DNA of 5,673 nt from Flavobacteriales bacterium. Lineage in GTDB: Bacteria; Bacteroidota; Bacteroidia; Flavobacteriales_D; Crocinitomicaceae. The stretch lies in contig CANHQC010000144.1 in the NCBI GenBank assembly GCA_947462695.1, forward strand, positions 1 through 5,673, in the 5' to 3' direction. The translations under genes and the position numbers were made by a program. Shown here in pieces: positions 1 through 4,631 of this stretch (its first letter is position 1; the number at the start of each line of letters is the position of its first letter). The notes beneath the pieces were generated by a model. It did no database searches. It saw only the letters and a program-made list of their open reading frames with translations, and was not told the DNA's origin.

Positions 1-651
1 AAAAAAGTAATCGTTTCAATGGGTGATGTTGCTGCTTCTGGTGGTTACTACATTGCCGCTCCGGCTGAAGCCATCTTTGCTGATCCATTAACGATAACTG
101 GTTCTATTGGTGTTTTTGGAATGATCCCTTACACCGGGAAAATGTTCAATTCAAAATTGGGAATTACATTTGACCGTGCCACCACAAATCCACACGCTGT
201 GATGTCAACTAATCGCAAGTTAACCAATGAAGAGCGATCTTTCATCCAAGAGGAAGTCGATAAAATCTACGCACAGTTTTTATCGAAAGTTGCAGAAGGA
301 AGAGGGATGACAATCGATGAAGTGAACAAAGTGGCTCGAGGTCGCGTGTGGACCGGCAAAGATGCCATGGCGATTGGATTGGTTGATCAATTAGGCGGAC
401 TACATGATGCGATTCATTATGCCGCAAAAAAAGCCAAAATCCAAGAAAAACGCGTGTTATATTACCCGTTAAAAAAGGTCGATAAGTTTACTGAACTTCT
501 GGAAGAATTTGAGGACGAAGACAATGACGACTTTTCAATTGAACAACAAAAATTACCTGCAGAATTGGTAGAAAGCTATAAACTATTGAAGCAATTGGAA
601 GAGTATGCCGGAATGCAAATGCGTCTTCCATTTTTCTTACAAGTCAACTAA
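1..651 (+). CDS. sppA: Signal peptide peptidase SppA (67K-type, family S49), C-terminal part; 5' end outside window
   Basis: SppA is a membrane-bound serine protease that degrades leftover signal peptides in the cell envelope. The reading frame is open from base 1, so the gene begins upstream and 216 codons are visible. The fragment opens with VSMGDVAASGGYYIA, the S49 active-site motif; the nucleophile is the Ser of ASGGYY (codon at 37-39), the counterpart of Ser409 in E. coli SppA. The conserved stretch with TGSIGVFG follows. The segment with RVWTGKDAMAIGLVDQLGG is the usual C-terminal S49 signature. The catalytic Lys of the long SppA type would lie in the missing N-terminal half. After the protease core comes a tail with an acidic patch (FEDEDNDDF, about residues 164-172 of the fragment) and a helical end. 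The long form is inferred from the sequence style and the C-terminal extension; a short SppA cannot be fully excluded. It converges on the beta-barrel gene at 743, and no clear hairpin terminator follows it. Confidence 0.93.
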   Translation, partial: KKVIVSMGDVAASGGYYIAAPAEAIFADPLTITGSIGVFGMIPYTGKMFNSKLGITFDRATTNPHAVMSTNRKLTNEERSFIQEEVDKIYAQFLSKVAEGRGMTIDEVNKVARGRVWTGKDAMAIGLVDQLGGLHDAIHYAAKKAKIQEKRVLYYPLKKVDKFTELLEEFEDEDNDDFSIEQQKLPAELVESYKLLKQLEEYAGMQMRLPFFLQVN

Positions 652-693
652 TTGTGGAGATTAAAAAAGAAGTGTACGAGCACTAAGAAATAA

Positions 694-735
694 TTGCTTT
701 TTGCTTATTGCGTAATGCTTAATGCTTATCGCTTC
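694..735. repeat. Six degenerate 7-bp tandem repeats (TTGCTTA-like) between converging genes
   Basis: Six consecutive 7-bp units can be read directly: ttgcttt (694-700), ttgctta (701-707), ttgcgta (708-714), atgctta (715-721), atgctta (722-728) and tcgcttc (729-735). Two are identical and the others differ from the consensus wTGCTTA at one to three bases. The array begins 42 bases after the sppA stop and ends 7 bases beyond the stop of the converging beta-barrel gene, so it would be transcribed into the 3' UTR of either. It has no dyad symmetry and is not a hairpin terminator. Heptanucleotide tandem arrays of this sort are known from intergenic DNA of some bacteria; their function is unclear. 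Confidence 0.75.
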
Positions 736-742
736 CAGTTTA

Positions 743-1444
743 TTACTTATTATTTCTCTTTTTCTTCCTCGTTCGTTTAGAGGCCCATTTGTGGCGCTTT
801 TTGTGGAATTTGCTGCGCTTTTTACCTTTGTCTTTTCGGTATACTAACCCTGCAGTATATTGTACATAATCGTTCGGACCTGTGTAAATGTCTGCACCTA
901 AAGCTAATTTGCCAATAACCTGAAGTTGAATCCCTAAATTGTCATCGAACCAAATATTTGTTCCTAACGCAAGATTCGCTGTTGGAGTTATGCCAGGACT
1001 CACAAGGCTGCGGTAAGTAACACCAATCCCTGCACCCACAAACGGATCTAGTATAGCAGAGTTGAATCTTCGAGCGAAACTGTGTTTTACATGACCATCA
1101 ACGGCAAAAAACACACCTGATCTTCCCGTTAAATCGTTCACGATTTTCGTTGGCTGATACCTATTGAATGATGACATGACTTCCCAACTCCATCCTTTTT
1201 TGATGTGTTTGTCAAACGAGAGTCGTGAAGGATAAAACAAGCTATTCCAAGAACCTGTTACGTCCAATAAATTTGGAAGGTGTTCTTCATTATCATTTAC
1301 AGTGTTCCAAGATACCCCAACCATAATCCAATATGGATCCTTATTGGTAAATGCAATTGATGGTTGAGCATTAAGAAAGTTGTGAGTTAGACTAACTAAA
1401 CTAACAGTTAGTAAAAAAAAGCGTTTAATCAATCTTTCTCGCAT
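743..1444 (-). CDS. Outer-membrane beta-barrel protein with basic C-terminal tail, function unknown
   Basis: The predicted protein has 233 residues. It starts with a clear signal peptide: Arg/Lys-rich residues 1-8, a hydrophobic core at about 9-19, and a probable cut after Ala26 (LNA|Q), the Ala-Gln junction common in Bacteroidota. The mature part alternates polar and hydrophobic residues with many aromatics, as in beta strands. The segments FVGAGIGVTYR and NLALGTNIWFDDNLGIQLQ resemble the last strands of OmpA-type barrels in this phylum. No OmpA peptidoglycan-binding domain follows. Instead the protein ends in about 30 residues packed with Lys and Arg (RKDKGKKRSKFHKKRHKW and beyond). The ATG at 1444 gives a proper signal peptide and sits about 30 bases from a good promoter. 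It lies downstream of trigger factor on the same strand, but its own promoter suggests separate transcription. Specific function cannot be given; an outer-membrane location is inferred from signal peptide and strand pattern. Confidence 0.85.
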   Translation of the reverse strand: MRERLIKRFFLLTVSLVSLTHNFLNAQPSIAFTNKDPYWIMVGVSWNTVNDNEEHLPNLLDVTGSWNSLFYPSRLSFDKHIKKGWSWEVMSSFNRYQPTKIVNDLTGRSGVFFAVDGHVKHSFARRFNSAILDPFVGAGIGVTYRSLVSPGITPTANLALGTNIWFDDNLGIQLQVIGKLALGADIYTGPNDYVQYTAGLVYRKDKGKKRSKFHKKRHKWASKRTRKKKRNNK

Positions 1445-1472
1445 ATGAACAAGTTGCAGCAGTTTTACGATT

Positions 1473-1500
1473 CAAAAGTATAAAAATACACTTTAGTCAA
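1473..1500 (-). promoter_or_regulatory. Bacteroidota-type promoter for the beta-barrel gene
   Basis: Read on the minus strand, TTG (1500-1498) is followed after 17 bases by TACTTTTG (1480-1473), an exact match to the TAnnTTTG -7 element used by the Bacteroidota primary sigma factor. Transcription would start near 1468, giving a leader of roughly 25 bases before the ATG at 1444. It lies in the 87-base gap after the trigger factor gene. The match is seen in the sequence; activity is inferred. Confidence 0.65.
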
Positions 1501-1531
1501 CGTTAAATAAAAGAGTTGTTACAATTACTTA

Positions 1532-2890
1532 TTATCGTTGTTGATTTGCCAACGCAACGAAATCATCATAAGGCAATTCCTTTTCGCTCAGTTTAACCGT
1601 TGCTTTAAAGTAATCTGTTAACTTTTGCTCAGCTAACATATCGTAGATACGATTCGCTTCTTCTTTATTACCTAACACCTGAAGTGCTGATGAAGTTAAT
1701 TCTTGATCTTCAGGAGCTGGAATTCCATATTGAGCGTAATTGTTAACCAATAAGCCTTTTGTGAAATCAATCACCTCTTGATTCTCTAACTTGATATCGT
1801 TTGTGCGGAAAATCGTGCTTTGGATGAGCTGCCATTTTAACCCATTGACATAAGACGGATACTCATTCTCAATTTGTTCATCTGTCAATGGCTTTTCATT
1901 GGATAGTTTGATCCATCTTTTCAGGAATACATCTGGCAATTCAACTTTTGTCTTGTCAACTAGTTCGGTGTATACATCTCTTGTTAAAAGTCGATCTGAA
2001 TCATTTGCAAACATCTTTGATAAATCATCAGCAATCCTAGAACGCAACGCTTTTTCATCCGATATTGCTCCCGGACCGAAGAGACGATCGTACAAATCTT
2101 GCGTCAATTCTGCTAACTCCATTCGTTTGATTTCGTTAATCGTCATCTGAAACAAATTGGAGATCTCAGGCAATCTTGACTCGTCAACACCTAACATTGA
2201 AGCCGTATCTTTTCCACCACGAGAAACAGTTGAAGGGTCAACATTCACTTTATCAGCAATCCCTTTACCTAAAAGCTGTTTCTTAACTTTCTTATCCTCA
2301 ACAAACTCCATTGAAATAGTCGAAGAGTGCATAATTCCACCTTCTTTGATCGAACCATCTTCATTCAACTCCACAAACTGCGCAAGAATCATGTCTCTCT
2401 CTTCCACTTTTTCTGCTGAGACAAGTTTACCATACCTTCTTCTTAAATCATCAATTTGATTATCAAGTAACTTATCGTCTATTTTCACTTTGTGGTAAGT
2501 GAACTTACTTTTGTTTGAAATGGGTAATTCAATTACTGGAGATAATCCAATTTCGTATTCGAATGAAAACGTATCGGGCTGATCAAAATCTCCCCTCACT
2601 TCACTTCCCTCCTTTGGGATAGGATTCCCTAAAATCGATAGATTATTAGATTGAATGTAATTATTCAATGCGTCGTTAACCAATTTGTTTAATTCTTCAG
2701 CCAACACGCCTTTTCCATATTGCTTTTGGATTAAACCTGCAGGAACGTGACCCGGACGGAATCCAGGGATCTTAGCTGTTTTACGGTAATTGTCCAATGT
2801 TGACTTAACCTTTCCAGCATAATCTTCTTTTGCAACTTCAACTGTTAAGATGGAATTTAACGCATCGATTTCCTGACGACTTACATTCAT
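1532..2890 (-). CDS. tig: Trigger factor, ribosome-associated chaperone
   Basis: Trigger factor binds the ribosome near the exit tunnel and shields nascent chains in the cytoplasm. The 452-residue length fits the family (about 430-450). The N-terminal ribosome-binding domain (about residues 1-115) carries the signature GFRPGHVP at residues 43-50, within the loop that docks on ribosomal protein L23. The middle, FKBP-like domain (about 165-258) is divergent: the usual FKBP motif PGFE..I.GM is not visible, and prolyl isomerase activity is doubtful. The rest (about 260-452) is the helical substrate-cradling domain. The start MNVSRQEIDALNSILTVEV is the normal family beginning, so the ATG at 2890 is well placed. 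Upstream on the same strand are a terminator hairpin and tRNA-Leu, with 71 bases between tRNA and ATG. I see no exact TAnnTTTG element for tig in that gap and no clpP/clpX next to it, unlike many other bacteria. No clear terminator follows the stop. Confidence 0.97.
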   Translation of the reverse strand: MNVSRQEIDALNSILTVEVAKEDYAGKVKSTLDNYRKTAKIPGFRPGHVPAGLIQKQYGKGVLAEELNKLVNDALNNYIQSNNLSILGNPIPKEGSEVRGDFDQPDTFSFEYEIGLSPVIELPISNKSKFTYHKVKIDDKLLDNQIDDLRRRYGKLVSAEKVEERDMILAQFVELNEDGSIKEGGIMHSSTISMEFVEDKKVKKQLLGKGIADKVNVDPSTVSRGGKDTASMLGVDESRLPEISNLFQMTINEIKRMELAELTQDLYDRLFGPGAISDEKALRSRIADDLSKMFANDSDRLLTRDVYTELVDKTKVELPDVFLKRWIKLSNEKPLTDEQIENEYPSYVNGLKWQLIQSTIFRTNDIKLENQEVIDFTKGLLVNNYAQYGIPAPEDQELTSSALQVLGNKEEANRIYDMLAEQKLTDYFKATVKLSEKELPYDDFVALANQQR

Positions 2891-2918
2891 GAGTGTATTA
2901 TTTAATGGTCATTTACTA

Positions 2919-2954
2919 CAAACAAAAATGGTCCCGCTAACGAAAACGAGACCA
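2919..2954 (-). terminator. Intrinsic terminator after tRNA-Leu
   Basis: On the minus strand GGTCTCG (2953-2947) pairs with CGGGACC (2936-2930), seven pairs including one G-U, plus an outer T-A pair, around a 10-base loop. A U-rich tract follows (ATTTTTGTTTG, 2929-2919). It begins 8 bases past the tRNA 3' end and about 28 bases before the trigger factor ATG. It most likely ends the tRNA transcript, but it also lies in the path of any readthrough into tig and could attenuate it. Confidence 0.75.
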
Positions 2955-2961
2955 CATTTCG

Positions 2962-3043
2962 TGCGGATGGAGGGACTCGAACCCGCACACCTCTCGGCAC
3001 TAGATCCTAAGTCTAGCGTGTCTACCAATTTCACCACATCCGC
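2962..3043 (-). tRNA. tRNA-Leu, anticodon UAG
   Basis: The minus strand folds into a complete class II tRNA of 82 bases. The acceptor stem is GCGGATG pairing with CATCCGC, and the discriminator base is A (2962). The D arm has GTG/CAC with the GG of the D loop in AATTGGTAGA. The anticodon stem is CTAGA/TCTAG with loop CTTAGGA, giving anticodon TAG for CUN leucine codons. A short variable arm (TGCC GAGA GGTG) is the leucine hallmark. The T loop is TTCGAGT. The T stem GCGGG/CCCTC has one C-U mismatch (2985 against 2971). The 3' CCA is not encoded: the bases after the discriminator read CGA, so CCA must be added after transcription. A promoter (3102-3109) and a terminator (2919-2954) make it a single-gene unit. 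Confidence 0.97.
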
Positions 3044-3061
3044 AATTTTATTTCAATTCAT

Positions 3062-3101
3062 CGGTTTTGCGCTTAAAACCGTATTCCATCGAAATGGAGT
3101 G
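3062..3101 (-). other. Two adjacent small hairpins in the tRNA-Leu leader
   Basis: Bases 3062-3068 (CGGTTTT) pair with 3075-3081 (AAAACCG), seven pairs around a 6-base loop. Directly beside it 3085-3089 (TCCAT) pairs with 3094-3098 (ATGGA) around a 4-base loop that reads TTCG on the minus strand; weaker A-T and G-U pairs extend this to 3082-3101. Both lie between the tRNA promoter and the mature 5' end. The outer hairpin overlaps the expected start site near 3097, so it may be only partly transcribed. Possible roles are 5' processing or simply chance. The pairing is seen; function is unknown. Confidence 0.45.
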
Positions 3102-3109
3102 CAAAGATA
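3102..3109 (-). promoter_or_regulatory. -7 promoter element for tRNA-Leu
   Basis: The minus strand reads TATCTTTG followed by CA, an exact TAnnTTTG -7 element. The start site would be near 3097, giving a leader of about 54 bases before the tRNA. A matching TTG about 17-21 bases upstream is not evident; the area is T-rich then A-rich, so the -33 box is weak or atypical. Confidence 0.55.
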
Positions 3110-3191
3110 TTTATTTATTTGAATGTGAAAAAATCTACATCCTTTTTTTTCGTTCTTGTTTCATTGAATTGTGGATAATTTGATCATTTGA

Positions 3192-3225
3192 TTGCCAAAA
3201 ACATCCGTTTTTCGAGCTAATTTTG
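3192..3225 (+). promoter_or_regulatory. Candidate promoter of the flavin reductase-DUF3127 operon, abutting the start codon
   Basis: TAATTTTG at 3218-3225 matches TAnnTTTG exactly. A TTG at 3192-3194 lies 23 bases upstream, at the long end of the usual spacing, and a TTTG at 3187-3190 is further still. The -7 element ends only 4 bases before the ATG at 3230, so the start site would fall at or next to the A of the ATG. That predicts a leaderless or nearly leaderless mRNA. There is no Shine-Dalgarno sequence to argue otherwise. Confidence 0.5.
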
Positions 3226-3229
3226 CAGA

Positions 3230-4138
3230 ATGGAAAAAACGTTCAAAACCATCATTCCTAGTGAACTGCCGGTGCCAAAATTGCACCATTACCTTTTAGG
3301 CGCTGTTGGACCGAGGCCAATTGCGTTTGCATCTACAGTAGATGAAAATGGTGTACCTAACCTTGCACCTTTCAGTTTTTTTAATGTATTTAGTGCAAAT
3401 CCTCCCATTTTAATCTTCTCCCCTGCACGATCAGGACGAACAAATACAACAAAAGACACCTTCAATAATGTGAAAGTTATTCCTGAGGTGGTGATTAACA
3501 TCGTCAACTTTCCTATTGTTCATCAAATGAGCCTGGCTAGTTCGCCTTATGACCCATCCGTTGATGAATTTCAAAAATCGGGACTCACACCTGTAGCATC
3601 TGAAACCGTTCGACCTTTTCGTGTGAAAGAATCTCCAGTTCAATTCGAATGTAAGGTGAATGAAGTCATCGAACTTGGTCAAAACGGCGGTGCTGGCAAC
3701 CTTGTTATTTGTGAGGTGCTCAGGATGCACATCGACGAAGAAATTATTGATGATTCCGGACAAATAGACCAACATAAAATCGATTTGGTTGCTCGAATGG
3801 GTGGAAATTGGTATTGCCATGCCAACGCAGAGTCTATGTTTGAAATCGAAAAACCTATTACGTCATGTGGGATCGGATTTGATGCTATTCCATCAGATAT
3901 TAAGGAGAGTACAGTGCTAACTGCGAACGACTTAGGTCAACTTGGCGGCATTGAAGAATTACCAGATGAAACTGCAGTAAATGAATTTAAACTGTTGGAA
4001 TTAAGTGATCTTTTCTTATCTTTAGAAGACAATCCTGCAGCATTAGAGAAATCACTGCACGAACGTGCGAAAGCATACCTCACTTCAAATCAACTTGAAG
4101 AAGCTTGGATGACACTTCTCGCTTTTAACAATGGCTAA
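3230..4138 (+). CDS. Flavin reductase-like FMN-binding split-barrel protein with C-terminal extension
   Basis: The protein has 302 residues. Residues about 15-200 form a flavin-reductase-like domain (DIM6/NTAB group, COG1853), an FMN-binding split beta-barrel. Telling motifs are GPRPIAFAST (27-36), NLAPFSFFN (44-52), the phosphate-binding-type segment SPARSGRTNTTKDT (64-77) and VARMGGNWY (188-195). Members bind FMN and use NAD(P)H to reduce flavin or act as small oxidoreductases; the substrate here is unknown. Residues about 205-302 are an extra part beyond the usual domain: a segment with GIGFDAIPSDIKESTVLT, then a predicted helical end rich in Leu and Glu, which recalls a TPR-like helical pair but is not assignable. 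No signal peptide or membrane segment is present, so it is probably cytoplasmic. The ATG at 3230 is the first in frame after the promoter and begins the family's usual N-terminus. It is followed after 33 bases by the DUF3127 gene with no terminator between, so the two are probably cotranscribed. Confidence 0.9.
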   Translation: MEKTFKTIIPSELPVPKLHHYLLGAVGPRPIAFASTVDENGVPNLAPFSFFNVFSANPPILIFSPARSGRTNTTKDTFNNVKVIPEVVINIVNFPIVHQMSLASSPYDPSVDEFQKSGLTPVASETVRPFRVKESPVQFECKVNEVIELGQNGGAGNLVICEVLRMHIDEEIIDDSGQIDQHKIDLVARMGGNWYCHANAESMFEIEKPITSCGIGFDAIPSDIKESTVLTANDLGQLGGIEELPDETAVNEFKLLELSDLFLSLEDNPAALEKSLHERAKAYLTSNQLEEAWMTLLAFNNG

Positions 4139-4171
4139 AAACTAAAAAAGAACAATAAACAACAAATAAAT

Positions 4172-4567
4172 ATGTACAAATTATCCGGCACGATCAAGGT
4201 GATCAATCCTACCGTTCAGGTATCTGAAAAATTCTCAAAGCGTGAATTCGTTGTAACGGATTCAGCAAGTATGTATCCGCAAGAAATCATGTTTCAATCC
4301 ACCCAAGATAAATGTGGCATGCTTGACGGTTTTCAACATGGTGAACAAGTCGAAGTTTCTTTTAACCTACGCGGTAGAGAATGGACTAGTCCTCAAGGTG
4401 AGGTGAAATACTTTAATACGCTAGAGGCATGGAGAATTGAGCGTGTTGGACAATCAAACGGGCAGTCGATGCCACAAGGTGGTCCTTCAGCTATGAGCCT
4501 CGATCCAATTGCTACTCCAGCGGCATCAAGCACCATGGACATGGCAGATGACGATCTTCCGTTCTAA
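4172..4567 (+). CDS. DUF3127 OB-fold-like protein with an SSB-type acidic C-terminal tip
   Basis: The protein has 131 residues. Residues 1-92 match DUF3127, a small beta-rich domain of Bacteroidota related to OB folds: MYKLSGTIKVINPTVQV, SKREFVVTD (22-30), FNLRGREW (64-71) and YFNTLEAWRIE (80-90). Residues about 93-122 are a flexible linker rich in Gly, Pro, Ser and Gln. The chain ends in MADDDLPF (124-131). That layout (OB domain, disordered linker, acidic tip ending in Pro-Phe) is the layout of bacterial single-stranded-DNA-binding protein, whose tip (DDDIPF in E. coli, DDDLPF in Bacillus subtilis SsbA) docks DNA repair and replication partners. A role in nucleic-acid binding or partner recruitment is inferred, not shown. 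It is not the housekeeping Ssb, whose core sequence differs. The start at 4172 has an A-rich leader without Shine-Dalgarno, normal for the phylum. It is the last gene of the operon with the flavin reductase, followed by a terminator. Confidence 0.9.
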   Translation: MYKLSGTIKVINPTVQVSEKFSKREFVVTDSASMYPQEIMFQSTQDKCGMLDGFQHGEQVEVSFNLRGREWTSPQGEVKYFNTLEAWRIERVGQSNGQSMPQGGPSAMSLDPIATPAASSTMDMADDDLPF

Positions 4568-4588
4568 GCGAATTTAGCTTGTAGATTT

Positions 4589-4618
4589 AAGAGCTGACTG
4601 CTAAAGTCGGCTTTTTTT
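4589..4618 (+). terminator. Intrinsic terminator of the flavin reductase-DUF3127 operon
   Basis: AGCTGAC (4592-4598) pairs with GTCGGCT (4606-4612), seven pairs with one G-U, around loop TGCTAAA. Seven T residues follow (4612-4618), and A-rich bases at 4589-4590 can pair with the first of them. It starts about 20 bases past the DUF3127 stop. On the minus strand the hairpin is followed by only TCTTAAAT, so it is a weaker terminator for the converging glycosyltransferase. Confidence 0.85.
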
Positions 4619-4631
4619 ATGCCTGATTTTT

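Noticed and set aside
652..693. Possible terminator of sppA at AGTG...CACT (about 671-684)
   Set aside because: The stem is only four pairs and no T tract follows directly, so it is too weak to call.
1899..2459. Two + strand open frames (83 and 100 codons) opposite trigger factor
   Set aside because: Both are antisense to tig; the Ser-rich translation is the usual mirror of a coding strand rich in Glu, Lys and Leu.
2889..3122. A 77-codon open frame on the + strand between tig and the flavin reductase
   Set aside because: It runs antisense across the tRNA-Leu gene, its terminator and leader; the translated text has no family resemblance, so it is a chance frame.
3164..3190. A second promoter-like site for the flavin reductase, TAATTTG near 3177
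   Set aside because: It has one base too few between TA and TTTG for the consensus, and no fitting TTG upstream is clear.
3431..3820. A 129-codon open frame on the - strand inside the flavin reductase gene
   Set aside because: It is fully antisense to a gene with clear family motifs, and its translation is rich in His, Asn, Phe and Cys without any recognisable domain.
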